Shown: positions 37,400-46,658, counted from the stretch's first letter. The stretch is DNA of 64,000 nt from Cognatazoarcus halotolerans (GCF_009800965.1 NZ_WUAF01000007.1:124001-188000), one strand, 5' to 3'. Notes: generated by a model from the sequence alone, not told the origin. Numbers and translations: made by a program.

Positions 37400-37816
37400 T
37401 CACTTCAGGGCGGAGCGCACGCCGCGAATCCGGGCAACCGTGTCGGTAAAGGTTTCCGGGCTGAGGACCTCCCGGAGTCTGGTCGTCACGGTCCGGCTGG
37501 CTTCGTCGAGCGCATCGTGAATCTCGAGCGCGGCTGCCGTCGGCTGCACGCTACGCTCGCGGCCATCGCTCCCGGAAGCCGTGCGCCGAATGAAGCCCTT
37601 TGTCGCGAGGCCGTCGAGCGCACGTGTTGCCGTTGGCCGTGATATGGCCATGAGTTCGGCGATCTCGCGCTGAAGCAGGCCGGGCTTCTCCAATATGGTG
37701 CGCAGCATGAATGCCTGAGGTGGCGTCAGATCGAAGGGTGCAAAGGCGTCGGTCCACTCCTTTTCGAGTCGGCGGGCGAGTGCGGTGGTGTTGAAGTAGA
37801 GGCAGTGTTCAAACAT
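37400..37816 (-). CDS. MarR-family transcriptional regulator
   Basis: 138 residues with the MarR winged helix: TPPQAFMLRTILEKPGLLQREIAELMAISRPTATRALDGLATKGFIRR (spread over residues 30-80) and the wing SGSDGRERSVQPT. MarR proteins are usually repressors released by small phenolic or oxidising ligands. Matching 27-bp repeats before this gene and before the tautomerase gene suggest autoregulation and control of that enzyme. Confidence 0.9.
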   Translation of the reverse strand: MFEHCLYFNTTALARRLEKEWTDAFAPFDLTPPQAFMLRTILEKPGLLQREIAELMAISRPTATRALDGLATKGFIRRTASGSDGRERSVQPTAAALEIHDALDEASRTVTTRLREVLSPETFTDTVARIRGVRSALK

Positions 37817-37834
37817 GGGCGAAGTCTAGCTGCT

Positions 37835-37861
37835 TATGATTAGCTATGCAACTATATGGGC
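37835..37861. promoter_or_regulatory. candidate MarR operator upstream of marR
   Basis: A second copy of the 27-bp repeat, 19 bp upstream of the marR start. The core TAGCTATGCAACTA (37841-37854) fits a dyad TAGxT-N4-AxCTA. Together with the copy at 37360 it defines a likely site for this regulator. Confidence 0.6.
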
Positions 37862-38030
37862 GGTTCTCCTATGCTCGGCGAGGGTGTGGCACCGTGGCAC
37901 GACTGCCCGACCAGCCTTGCCGGATCTGCACCAAAAAGACGAAATTTTCCCGAAAATTTCATAGACTAGCGGGCTTGGCTCGATCCCCGTCCTGCGGCGG
38001 ATCAACTTCATGTTCAGCTCGGGGGCACCC

Positions 38031-39431
38031 ATGATCTCGGTGGAAAAAATCGGTGGCACGTCAATGTCGGCTTTCGGCGATGTGCTCAAGCACATCATGC
38101 TTTTCGACAAGGCGCGCATCAATGGCCGCGTCTACGTGGTGTCGGCCTACGGTGGTGTGACCAACCAGCTGCTGGAACACAAGAAGACCGGCGAACCCGG
38201 CATCTATGCCTTGTTCGCGGCGCGCAAGGACTACCACGGTGCGCTGCAGACGCTGGCGGTAAGCCTCAAGAAGCTCAACGCCGGATTCGCCGAGTTCGGC
38301 CTGCCGCTGGACGTGGCGGACGCCTTTGTCGATACCCGCATCGCCGAAGCCCGCAACTATCTCGATGCCATGCACCATGTGCTGGCCAGCGGTTACCTGA
38401 GTCGCGACAACGTGCTGCTGGCGGCGCGCGAGGTGCTGGCCTCGATCGGCGAATCGCACAGCGCCTTCAACGCGGTGGAGATGCTCAAGGCGAAGGGTGT
38501 GAATGCCATCCTGCTCGACCTCGCCGGCTTTCACGACGATGAGGTGTGGACCATCGACGAGCGTATCCACAACAGCTTCAAGGGCCTTGACCTCGCGAAC
38601 AATGTGGTGGTGGCCACCGGCTACACCAAGGGTATCGAGGGCATAATGCGCGAGTTCGACCGCGGTTACTCCGAGGTCACGTTCAGCAAGATCGCCGTGG
38701 AAGTGCGGCCTGCGGAAGCCGTCATCCACAAGGAATTCCATCTCTCCTCGGCGGACCCCAACATCGTCGGCCTCGAAAACGCGGTGATCGTCGGCGCCAC
38801 CAACTACGACGTTGCGGACCAGCTGGCCGACGTGGGCATGGAGGCGATCCACCCCAAGGCCGCCAAGCCGATGGAGCTGGCGGGCATCCCGATCCGCCTC
38901 AAGAACACCTTCGAGCCGGAGCATCCCGGCACGCTGATCACCAAGGACTACGTCGGCGAGCGCGCCCGCGTGGAGATCGTGACCGGCAGCGACAAGGTGA
39001 CCCTGGTCGAGATCCATGATCCGAGCATGGTCGGCACGGTTGGTTTCGACCTCGGCATCATGGAGATCTTCCTGCGCCACGAGGTGTCGTACATCCTCAA
39101 GGCGACCAACGCGAACTCGATCGCCCACCTGCTGTGGGACGGCTCGGTGACCCCCGAACTGATCGCCGAGCTGGAAGAGAACTACCAGGTGGTGACGATC
39201 AAGCCCAGTGCGGTGGTGTGCGCGATCGGCTCGAACATCAGCATTCCGGGTGTGCTCGCGCGTGCGACCAAGGCGCTGGCAGATGCCGAAGTGAACGTGA
39301 ACTGCGTATCGCAGACCCTGCGCCAGGTAAACATGCAGTTCATCGTCGAGCGGGAGGATTACAAGCGTTCGATCGTCGCGCTCAACCACTCGCTGTGCGT
39401 CAATTCGGGCACGCCGGTGCCGGTCGCCTGA
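38031..39431 (+). CDS. aspartate kinase, ectoine-type (Ask_Ect-like)
   Basis: 466 residues from the ATG at 38031 (a second ATG lies 21 bp upstream). It starts ISVEKIGGTSMSAFGDVL, and VVSAYGGVTNQLLEHKKTGEPGIYALF is characteristic of the specialised aspartokinase that usually accompanies ectABC. Two C-terminal ACT domains follow (VTLVEIHDPSMVGTVG; VVCAIGSNISIPGVLARATKAL). It phosphorylates aspartate, first step of the lysine/threonine/methionine or ectoine route. No ectoine genes are next to it, so it may be the general aspartokinase of this lineage or a displaced ectoine one. Confidence 0.85.
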   Translation: MISVEKIGGTSMSAFGDVLKHIMLFDKARINGRVYVVSAYGGVTNQLLEHKKTGEPGIYALFAARKDYHGALQTLAVSLKKLNAGFAEFGLPLDVADAFVDTRIAEARNYLDAMHHVLASGYLSRDNVLLAAREVLASIGESHSAFNAVEMLKAKGVNAILLDLAGFHDDEVWTIDERIHNSFKGLDLANNVVVATGYTKGIEGIMREFDRGYSEVTFSKIAVEVRPAEAVIHKEFHLSSADPNIVGLENAVIVGATNYDVADQLADVGMEAIHPKAAKPMELAGIPIRLKNTFEPEHPGTLITKDYVGERARVEIVTGSDKVTLVEIHDPSMVGTVGFDLGIMEIFLRHEVSYILKATNANSIAHLLWDGSVTPELIAELEENYQVVTIKPSAVVCAIGSNISIPGVLARATKALADAEVNVNCVSQTLRQVNMQFIVEREDYKRSIVALNHSLCVNSGTPVPVA

Positions 39432-39438
39432 TGCGTCT

Positions 39439-39465
39439 GGCGTGGCCGCTGCATGCGGCCACGCC
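39439..39465. terminator. bidirectional hairpin between convergent genes
   Basis: A perfect 11-bp stem, GGCGTGGCCGC with loop TGCAT and the exact complement, starts 7 bp after the aspartokinase stop and lies 33 bp before the stop of the convergent PhaC-like gene. There is no strong T-run. Confidence 0.6.
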
Positions 39466-39497
39466 GTGTGACATGCTGGCGCGGCGCCCTGCCGATT

Positions 39498-40631
39498 TCA
39501 CGCGGGCGGGTCGTCCGCCAGCCACCGGCCGATACCCGGCCAGGTCTCCTTGAGCGTGCGCGAGCCCATGAAAAGGCCGATGTGTCCGCCCGGGCACAGC
39601 GTGCTGACGATCTGTGTCTTGGGCGTGCCGAGCAGGTCGCGTGCGGCGAATACCTGTTCCCGTGTCGTGATGTCGTCCGACGCGCCGGCCAGCAGGTAGG
39701 TCGGGCAGGTGATGTCGGCAAGATCGAGCTTCTTGCCGAGGCCGACGAATTCGCCCCTGGCAAGGCGGTTTTCCTTGAACAGCTGGTTGATCGCCTGCAG
39801 GTACCAGCGCCCCGGCAGGTCGATCGGGTTCTCGTACCAGGCTTCGAAGGTCTCGGTCTTGCTCAGGTAGTCCGGGTCGTTCATGTGCTCGTAGAGCTCG
39901 AGGTACTTCTGCATGTACTGCACGTCGGGGTGCATGTTCTTCCAGCCCTGCAGCATGAAACGGCCTTCCATGAGCCCGCCACCCATTTCCACCAGCTCCT
40001 CGTAAAAGGACGCCGGCAGCGTGTGAGCGAGTTCGCGGATCGGGCCGTGGCCGGCGTCGGTGTCGATGGGCGAACCGGCGAGGACGAGGCGGTTCACCTT
40101 GTCAGGGAAACGGGCGGCGATCATGGTGCTCATCCAGCCGCCCTGGCACAGTCCCACCAGGTTCACCCGTCCGCCGAGATCCTCGATGCACACCAGCAAC
40201 TCGGCCAGGTAATGGTCGATGTCGTAGTCCTTCATCTCCGGCGTGGCGCTCTTCCAGTCGGTGACGAAGACGCGTTGCAGGCCATTGGCGAGCAGGGTTT
40301 CGACCAGGCTCTGGCCCTTGTGATAGTCGGCGATGGTGGAGCTGTGGCCGGCAAAGGGGGCGTCGACAATGGTCGGGATGCCGCTGGCGCCGGCGGCCGA
40401 GAAGTCGCGCAGGCGCAGGGTATGGAGGTCCAGCCGTACCGTGTTCGCGGTGGCGAAGTCCGGATGCAGGCCGAAGTCGATCTTCTCGGCCTCGAGGGCG
40501 AAGTTGAGGTTGCGGGCGACGATCTCTTCGCCGGCCTCGACCATCTTCGCCGCCGCAGTGAACGGCCAGAAGAAGGGGACGCTGTTTTCGTGTTCCGCCA
40601 GCCGCGGTTGCGGTTTCGTTGCGGTGTTCAT
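39498..40631 (-). CDS. PhaC-like alpha/beta-hydrolase (polyhydroxyalkanoate synthase/depolymerase family)
   Basis: 377 residues. The nucleophile elbow is NLVGLCQGGWMST near residue 160, with Cys in place of Ser, as in polyhydroxyalkanoate synthases. A lid-like segment and the C-terminal PGGHIGLFMGSRTLKETWP (catalytic His) follow, with an Asp region in LLAGASDDITTREQ. Its size is near class III PhaC, but no phaE or phasin gene is seen here, so it may be a PhaC-related hydrolase. The ATG overlaps the stop of the proton ATPase gene (ATGA), so the two are translationally coupled. Confidence 0.78.
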   Translation of the reverse strand: MNTATKPQPRLAEHENSVPFFWPFTAAAKMVEAGEEIVARNLNFALEAEKIDFGLHPDFATANTVRLDLHTLRLRDFSAAGASGIPTIVDAPFAGHSSTIADYHKGQSLVETLLANGLQRVFVTDWKSATPEMKDYDIDHYLAELLVCIEDLGGRVNLVGLCQGGWMSTMIAARFPDKVNRLVLAGSPIDTDAGHGPIRELAHTLPASFYEELVEMGGGLMEGRFMLQGWKNMHPDVQYMQKYLELYEHMNDPDYLSKTETFEAWYENPIDLPGRWYLQAINQLFKENRLARGEFVGLGKKLDLADITCPTYLLAGASDDITTREQVFAARDLLGTPKTQIVSTLCPGGHIGLFMGSRTLKETWPGIGRWLADDPPA

Positions 40632-43282
40632 GCTGCTTGCTCCTTGGTTTGCAGCGCGCTTCGGGCGCTGAGGGATTTCTTGCCGGCAGGTGCTGCAGGT
40701 CGCAGCAGGGTACGCACGGCGATCGACTTCACGACGTCGCTGACCAGCAGTTCGACAATGGCGTAGGCCCACACCAGCGCCGCGCCCTGCCAGCCGATGC
40801 CCTGCATGAACCAGCCCTCCGCGGCGAACAGGGTGCCGAGCAGCTCGGTGCCGAAGGTGGCCGCCAGCAGGATCGGCGCCGGATACGGGCGTTGCCAGAA
40901 CCAGCCCGGGGCGCGCGTGATGTAGAGGGTGAAGTGGCCGGCGACGATGAGCTTGAGGAACAGCCAGGTCTGGATCTCTCCGCGCGGTACCTGCCACTCT
41001 TCGAGCAGGAAGAACAGCAGGAAGGAGAACACCACCCCGGTGAGCCCGAGCAGGCTGGAAAGGGTCAGCAGTTCCTTCATGTTCCAGCGCACCGGGGTGG
41101 CCTGCACCCGGGTGTTGTCGTAGGCGATGCTGAGGATGGGGATGTCGTTGAGCAGGGCCAGCAGGATGATCATCAGCGCGGTGATCGGGTAGAAGTCGAA
41201 CACCAGGATCGATAGCGCCATGAAGAGGATGATGCGCATCGTTTCGGCGATGCGGAAGGTGGCGTAGCTCTTCATCCGCTCGAAGGTGATGCGGGCCTGC
41301 TTGACCGCCGCGTTGATCACCGACAGGCCCGGTGCGGTGAGCACGATGTCGGCGGCGGCGCGGGCTGCGTCGGTGGCATTCGATACCGCGAAGCCGCAGT
41401 CGGCCTTCTTGAGCGCGGGCGCGTCGTTGACCCCGTCGCCGGTCATGGCGACGATGTGACCGCCCTTCTGCAAGGTGTCGACGATGCGGTATTTGTCCTC
41501 CGGCACCACCTCGGCAAAGATGTCCACCGCCTCGATCATCTCGATGATCGCCGACTCGTGGGTATGCAGGAATTCGCGCTCGAGCAGGCTGGTGTCGAAG
41601 CGCGTACGTACCTCGTCGATCACTTCGCGGGCGAAGCTGCGGCTCTCGGCCAGGCCGGCCGTGCCTTTCAGGCGGTGATGGATGGCGCCGGCCAGTACCT
41701 CGATGAGGCCCATGAGCTCGCTGCCGGCCGCGCCGGAAAGCTGCGCGGAGCGGATCGCCTGTTCGCGCAGGCCCAGCAGGTGGCCGATTTCGCGGGCGAT
41801 GGCGAGGTTGTCGCCGGTGATCATCTTGACCTTCACGCCGTTGGCGTGCATCTCGTCAATGACCGCACGGGAGTCGTCGCGCGGCGGGTCCTGCATCGGG
41901 ATCAGGCCGATCAGCTCGAGCGGCTGGTCGCCTTCCCTGCGGCCCACCGCCAGCGTGCGGTAGCCGCGGGCGGCGAGCTGGTCGACCGTCTGCGAGAGCG
42001 CTTCTGCGGCGGCCTCGTCGAGTGCGGCCATGCCGATGAGGACCTGCGGCGCACCCTTCATCGCGGTGAAGCGCCGGCCGTCGTGTTCGACCACTGCCTC
42101 GGTGCGCTTGCCGATCGGGTCGAAAGGCTTGAAGTCGAGCGCGCTGTAGGCGGTCAGGTCGGTGCCCGGCAGGCGTTCGTCCAGGTAGTGGAAGATCGGC
42201 AGTTCGATCGGGTCCTGGTTCTCGAGCCGGGAAGCCAGCGCGGCGGTCAGGAAGAGCTCGCGCTCGTCGTGGCCGTCAAGCGCCACCGGCGAGACCACGG
42301 TCATCTCGTTGCGGGTCAGCGTGCCAGTCTTGTCGGAGCAGAACACATCCACCCCGGCCAGTTCCTCGATGGCGGTGAGCCGCGAGACGATGGCCTTGTG
42401 GCGGGCCAGGTTCACCGCGCCGACCGCCATCGTTACCGATAGTACCGCCGGCAGGGCCACCGGAATCGCCGCCACTGCCAGCACCAGTGCAAAGCGCAGA
42501 ATCTCCAGCATCGGCTGGTGGCGGAACAGCGCGACCAGCACGATCAGCATCACCAGCAGCACCGTGACGAGGATCAGGAAGCGGCCGATCTGCATCACCA
42601 TTTCCTGGAAATGGCTGCGGGATTCAAGCTGGGCCTGAGCCACCAGCGCCACCACGCCCGAGAAATCGGTGTTCATGCCGGTGTTCACCACCACCCCAAG
42701 CATTTCGCCCTGCTTGACGATGGTGTTGGCGAAGATCACCTCGCCCGCCTTGCGGCTCACCGGCAGTGATTCGCCGGTCAGGGAGGACTGGTCCACCAGC
42801 AGGAAATCGCCTTCGATGAGCTGGATGTCGGCCGGCACGATCTCGCCGAGGCGCAGCTTGACGATGTCGCCCGGGACCAGCTCTCGCACCGGCAGGCTCG
42901 CAAAGGCGCCGCCGCGGCGTACTCGCGCCGACTTGGCGAGGCCTGCCTGCAGCGCCTTGAGTGCATTGAGCGCGCGGTGCTCCTGGAAGAAATCGAGGAA
43001 CACGTTGATCAGCAGCATGACGAGGATGATGCCGAAATCGTCCCATTTGCCGACTGCGGCCGAGAGGATCGCGGCGAGTTCGATCATCCACGGGATCGGA
43101 CCCCAGAAGCGCCGTCCGATGCGGTGCAGCAGGGTTTCCTCTTGGGTCGCGATTTCGTTGGGACCGTAGCGGTCCAGACGCCGGGCGGCCTCTTCGGTCG
43201 TCAGGCCCTGCGCGCTCGTCACGTCCAGTTCTTCAAGTGTCTGGGCGGGTGCTTGAGCGCCGTAAGCGTCAGTGCGTTTCAT
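40628..43282 (-). CDS. plasma-membrane-type proton P-type ATPase (P3A)
   Basis: 884 residues, the normal length of bacterial P3A proton pumps. It has the N-terminal cation-ATPase domain, TGES (SSLTGESLPVS), the phosphorylation motif CSDKTGTLTRNEM near residue 318, MITGDNLAIA and GDGVNDAPALKKADCGFAV, and about ten membrane helices. It should pump protons outward using ATP. The start at 43282 gives MKRTDAYGAQ. It lies upstream of the PhaC-like gene in one transcript. Pumps of this type in bacteria often appear with acid or energy-stress genes. Confidence 0.92.
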   Translation of the reverse strand: MKRTDAYGAQAPAQTLEELDVTSAQGLTTEEAARRLDRYGPNEIATQEETLLHRIGRRFWGPIPWMIELAAILSAAVGKWDDFGIILVMLLINVFLDFFQEHRALNALKALQAGLAKSARVRRGGAFASLPVRELVPGDIVKLRLGEIVPADIQLIEGDFLLVDQSSLTGESLPVSRKAGEVIFANTIVKQGEMLGVVVNTGMNTDFSGVVALVAQAQLESRSHFQEMVMQIGRFLILVTVLLVMLIVLVALFRHQPMLEILRFALVLAVAAIPVALPAVLSVTMAVGAVNLARHKAIVSRLTAIEELAGVDVFCSDKTGTLTRNEMTVVSPVALDGHDERELFLTAALASRLENQDPIELPIFHYLDERLPGTDLTAYSALDFKPFDPIGKRTEAVVEHDGRRFTAMKGAPQVLIGMAALDEAAAEALSQTVDQLAARGYRTLAVGRREGDQPLELIGLIPMQDPPRDDSRAVIDEMHANGVKVKMITGDNLAIAREIGHLLGLREQAIRSAQLSGAAGSELMGLIEVLAGAIHHRLKGTAGLAESRSFAREVIDEVRTRFDTSLLEREFLHTHESAIIEMIEAVDIFAEVVPEDKYRIVDTLQKGGHIVAMTGDGVNDAPALKKADCGFAVSNATDAARAAADIVLTAPGLSVINAAVKQARITFERMKSYATFRIAETMRIILFMALSILVFDFYPITALMIILLALLNDIPILSIAYDNTRVQATPVRWNMKELLTLSSLLGLTGVVFSFLLFFLLEEWQVPRGEIQTWLFLKLIVAGHFTLYITRAPGWFWQRPYPAPILLAATFGTELLGTLFAAEGWFMQGIGWQGAALVWAYAIVELLVSDVVKSIAVRTLLRPAAPAGKKSLSARSALQTKEQAA

Positions 43283-43458
43283 GGTGGTATTCGCCAGTGG
43301 CGTCCCGCGGTCGGCGGGTCGGGCCGGGTCGGCGGCCCGGCGCAAGGGTAGATTCGTGCACTGCACCAAAAGTTCCTGCGATCGTGAGTCCGGGATCGAT
43401 CCGTTGACGCGGCCGCCGCGGGCTCCAAAATGTGAGCCTCGACGATCCGGAGTCCGCC

Positions 43459-43818
43459 ATGCTTCCTGCCCTCACGCTCTTGCTCGTGTTCCAGTTGATT
43501 GGCGAGGCCGCAAGACTGGCCCTCGGCCTGCCGGTCCCAGGCCCGGTCATCGGCCTGGCATTGCTGCTCGGCTGGCTGATCCTGCGGGGCGGACCTTCCG
43601 CCGACCTGCGCGGCACGACCGGCGGCCTGCTGCAACACCTGTCCCTGCTCTTCGTGCCGGCAGGCACCGGGGTGATGCTGCATGTTGGCAGGATCGGACA
43701 GGAGTGGCTGCCGATCGTGGTGTCCCTGGTCGTGAGCACCGTGATCGGCCTTGCGGTCGGCGGCTGGGTCCTGCACACCCTCATGCAGCGCGCCGGGCGG
43801 CAGGAGCAGTCGAGATGA
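43459..43818 (+). CDS. lrgA: LrgA/CidA-family holin-like protein
   Basis: 119 residues, four membrane helices, with LPVPGPVIGLALLLGWLILRGG and SLLFVPAGTGVMLHVGRIG, the two conserved blocks of the CidA/LrgA family. The ATG at 43459 follows GGAG; a GTG 27 bp upstream is less likely. It overlaps lrgB by 4 bp. The pair is linked to murein hydrolase control and, in some bacteria, to carboxylate (pyruvate or glycolate) transport. Confidence 0.9.
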   Translation: MLPALTLLLVFQLIGEAARLALGLPVPGPVIGLALLLGWLILRGGPSADLRGTTGGLLQHLSLLFVPAGTGVMLHVGRIGQEWLPIVVSLVVSTVIGLAVGGWVLHTLMQRAGRQEQSR

Positions 43819-44552
43819 TATCGCCGCCGCTCACCGAGATCTGGGTCTATCTTTCGGCCACGCCGCTGCTGTGGCTGGCCTTGACGCTGCTGGCCTACCT
43901 CGCAGCGTTTGCGCTGCATCGTCGCCTGCATTTCAATCCACTCGCCAACCCGGTGCTGATAGCCGTGGTGTTGCTGGTGTCCACCCTGTATCTCACCGGG
44001 ACGCCCTACGGACGTTATTTTGACGGCGCGCAGTTCGTGCACTTTCTGCTGGGTCCGGCCACGGTGGCGCTGGCGGTACCGCTCTATGGCCAGCTGGAGC
44101 GTCTCAAGAAGATGGCCTTGCCGGTGCTCGCAGCGCTGGTCGCCGGATCGCTTTGCGCGGCGTTGTCGGCCTACCTGATCGCGGGCGCGCTCGGCGCAAG
44201 CCTGCCGACGATGCGCTCGCTGGCCCCGAAATCGGTGACGACGCCGATCGCGATGGGCATCGCCGAGCGGCTCGGTGGTCTGCCCTCGCTTGCGGCCGTG
44301 CTGGTGATTCTTACCGGGATTCTCGGCGCGGTCTGCGGTTCGGCGCTGATGCGGCTGCTGAAGGTCAGGGACGAAGCGGCCACCGGCTTTGCACTTGGTC
44401 TGGCATCGCACGGCATCGGCACCGCCCGCGCCTTTCAGATCGGAGAGACCGCAGGCGCCTTCGCCGCGCTGGCGATGGGACTGAACGGGTTGTTTACCGC
44501 TGTGTCCCTGCCCTGGCTGTTGCCCCTGCTCGAACGCTGGCTTGGCCATTGA
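43815..44552 (+). CDS. lrgB: LrgB-family membrane protein
   Basis: 245 residues with six to seven hydrophobic helices. LRRLHFNPLANPVLIA-like text near residue 40, AQFVHFLLGPATVALAVPLYGQ near 75, SVTTPIAMGIAERLGG near 140 and GLASHGIGTARAFQ near 195 are conserved LrgB/CidB blocks. It works with LrgA in the inner membrane. The 3' end overlaps the convergent membrane-protein gene by 59 bp. Confidence 0.92.
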   Translation: MISPPLTEIWVYLSATPLLWLALTLLAYLAAFALHRRLHFNPLANPVLIAVVLLVSTLYLTGTPYGRYFDGAQFVHFLLGPATVALAVPLYGQLERLKKMALPVLAALVAGSLCAALSAYLIAGALGASLPTMRSLAPKSVTTPIAMGIAERLGGLPSLAAVLVILTGILGAVCGSALMRLLKVRDEAATGFALGLASHGIGTARAFQIGETAGAFAALAMGLNGLFTAVSLPWLLPLLERWLGH

Positions 44553-45036
44553 GCGGTGCCAGCCACATCCACAGGCAGGCGCCGAAGAAGGCCAGCACCA
44601 GTGACCACTTGAGTGTGGAGCAGAGCGCGGAGGCGGGCACCACGAAGCCGCCGCCATTGCTGGCACCGGCCAGCAGGTAGAGCTGCGCTGCGTTCTCGAG
44701 CATGTCCATGAGGCCCGCCAGCGGCAGGACCAGCGCCCAGAGACGGCGCGGCACGTCAGGAAGGCGCGAGAACAGGCCATTGCGCCGACAGATCGCGATT
44801 CCGAGCATGGCGTACAGCAGGATGTGTATCCAGTCCCACGGGAAGTGACTCAGGTAGATTGCGGTGCCGACCGGCCCCCAGGCGTCGACGATCGCCCAGA
44901 AGCGTTCCGCACTGAAGGTGAATTGCACCTCGAGGATGTTGGGATGCAGGCCACGGACGATCCAGCCCAAGTTGATCTGCGAAACCAGCGTCGCCAGTCC
45001 GAGGATCAAGACCCGCATCGAATACTTTCTGCCCAT
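44494..45036 (-). CDS. hypothetical multi-pass membrane protein
   Basis: 180 residues with four likely membrane helices: MRVLILGLATLVSQI, YLSHFPWDWIHILLYAMLGIA, LWALVLPLAGLMDMLENAA and WSLVLAFFGACLWMWL. The acidic DMLEN inside a helix is distinctive. I cannot name a family. Starts at 45036 or 45018 are possible. It is convergent with lrgB, overlapping its end. Confidence 0.6.
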   Translation of the reverse strand: MGRKYSMRVLILGLATLVSQINLGWIVRGLHPNILEVQFTFSAERFWAIVDAWGPVGTAIYLSHFPWDWIHILLYAMLGIAICRRNGLFSRLPDVPRRLWALVLPLAGLMDMLENAAQLYLLAGASNGGGFVVPASALCSTLKWSLVLAFFGACLWMWLAPLNGQASVRAGATARAGTQR

Positions 45037-45191
45037 GCCGCCGCTCCGTGCGATCCATGAAGGATATTGACACTTTCATGTTATGCGCAGTTGCGCATTC
45101 GCGCACGCGAAATCTTGCGCCGCGACATTTCCGGCCGGATCGCCCGTGCCGGCCCGACGGTGCTTGTCGCCGGCAAAGGATCGTCGCCGAG

Positions 45192-45869
45192 TCAGTCCGC
45201 GACGCCGATCGCCGCGGCAAGCGTGGTCAGTTCTGCCACGGTGACGCTGGGCGCGATGCCCCAGGGATCGAACACCGCTTGCGGAGAGCGCCGCACCCAA
45301 GCGGCCCGCATGCCTGCCGACATTGCGCCGATCACGTCGAACGGATTGCTGGACACCAGCCAGGCGCTTGCGCCCGGCGTCGCCGCACGCCTGAGGAAAT
45401 GCGCGTAAACACCGGGGTTGGGCTTGAAGGACTTCACTTCGTCGCAACTGACCACGTCGTCGAAGAAACCGCGGATGCCGGCGGTCTCGAGCAGGGTGTC
45501 GACCGCATCGGCCGCGCCGTTGGAGAAGGCAAACATGCGGAACCCGGCTGCCCGTGAATTCTCCAGGCCGCGCTTCACATCATCGAAGGCGGGCAAGGTC
45601 CGGTAGGCATCGAGCAGCAGCTGCCGCTGTTCGACGTCGAGCGGCAGGCCAAGTGATTCGCAAGTGTATTCGAGCGCGTCGCGGGTACACGTGGCGAAGC
45701 TTGCATAGTGCTGCATCAGCCCGCGGCGAAACGAATACTCGAGTTGCTTGTCGCGCCAGTGGCGCGAAAATTCGGCGGCACGTGTGCCGACCATTCCCTG
45801 CAGGGCAAGGCTCACGCCATGCGTGTCGATCAGTGTGCCGTAGACGTCGAAGGCCAGTGTTGTCGCCAT
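45192..45869 (-). CDS. HAD-type haloacid dehalogenase (type II)
   Basis: 225 residues. Motif I is AFDVYGTLID with the nucleophile Asp8; motif II is FAFSNGAAD; motif III Lys is in CDEVKSFKPNPGVY; the final acidic motif is WLVSSNPFDVIGA with the conserved S-N-x-x-D of L-2-haloacid dehalogenases. The aromatic helix ALEYTCESLGL and cap domain fit. Likely activity is hydrolysis of L-2-haloacids, or a related phosphatase. Confidence 0.88.
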   Translation of the reverse strand: MATTLAFDVYGTLIDTHGVSLALQGMVGTRAAEFSRHWRDKQLEYSFRRGLMQHYASFATCTRDALEYTCESLGLPLDVEQRQLLLDAYRTLPAFDDVKRGLENSRAAGFRMFAFSNGAADAVDTLLETAGIRGFFDDVVSCDEVKSFKPNPGVYAHFLRRAATPGASAWLVSSNPFDVIGAMSAGMRAAWVRRSPQAVFDPWGIAPSVTVAELTTLAAAIGVAD

Positions 45870-45907
45870 CCGGGGCCTCGTCGGGGTCGAAGCGAAGCGG
45901 TGATCTT

Positions 45908-45955
45908 GCGCCCCCCGGGCGCCGGCTGCAATCTGGCGGGCGCCGGGGGCGGTGC
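45908..45955. terminator. GC-rich hairpin downstream of the acetyltransferase gene
   Basis: CGCCCCCCGGGCGCC pairs with GGCGCCGGGGGCG across a 15-nt loop, with one bulged base. It lies between the stop of the acetyltransferase gene (45970) and the start of the HAD gene (45869), both on the minus strand, and so would end the upstream message. Confidence 0.45.
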
Positions 45956-45969
45956 GCTTGCCCGGCCGC

Positions 45970-46431
45970 TCAAGCGGTCGCGGGGCGGGCGCACTCCATG
46001 TTCAGGTAGCCGTTCGCCCGGCTGCCGCCGCGGCTTGCCACGGTCCAGCCACGTGCTTCGTAGAAGGCGCGGGCGCGCTCGTTATGGATCGAGCACTTGA
46101 GGTGGGCCGGTCGTCCGATGTGCGTGCCGGCTGCACTCAACAGTTGTGTGCCGATGCCGCGGTTTTGCCATTCCGGGCTGACGAAGAGGTTGTGTATGAA
46201 ATCCTCGGGCTGCCATATCGAGACGAAGCCCACCACCTGCCCGTCCGTGTCGGCCACCAGCACGAGCTCGTCCGCGGTGGCGGTGTCGAACTCGGAGATC
46301 TTCAGCTCGTCCGGGCTCATCCAGCGAAACGCGCTCCTGCGGGTAGTCAGGAAAATGAGACGGAGCGTGTGCCGGTCAGCCTCCTCTAAGAGGCGGACGC
46401 GGCACCGTTCGGCATTGGTTCGCGTGTCCAT
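45970..46431 (-). CDS. GNAT-family N-acetyltransferase
   Basis: 153 residues with GNAT motif A, NLFVSPEWQNRGIGTQLLSAAG, near residue 95 and a C-terminal RARAFYEARGWTV block. The ATG at 46431 has GAGGAG 5 bp upstream. The acceptor is unknown. Confidence 0.85.
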   Translation of the reverse strand: MDTRTNAERCRVRLLEEADRHTLRLIFLTTRRSAFRWMSPDELKISEFDTATADELVLVADTDGQVVGFVSIWQPEDFIHNLFVSPEWQNRGIGTQLLSAAGTHIGRPAHLKCSIHNERARAFYEARGWTVASRGGSRANGYLNMECARPATA

Positions 46432-46658
46432 GCGAACTCCTCGTGGCAAGCGGGCTGCTGGGCCGCGCGATACGAACGATGCTTCATTGCGTCGGGCGTG
46501 TGAACAATATTAGATTCCCGCGCATCGATTCGAAACCGGATTGCCGTCCCCGCTCGGGCTGATTGGGGGCGAGTACCGGCGCAGGACCGATGGTAGGATA
46601 GCGCGCGCCCGCCACGGCGCCCGGGACCCTTTCCACGAATTCTTCGTTGCACTGCCTG

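Noticed and set aside
39498-40997. N-terminal extension of the PhaC-like gene to 40997
   Set aside because: The extension lies inside the proton ATPase gene in another frame. The ATG at 40631 overlapping the ATPase stop is the natural start.
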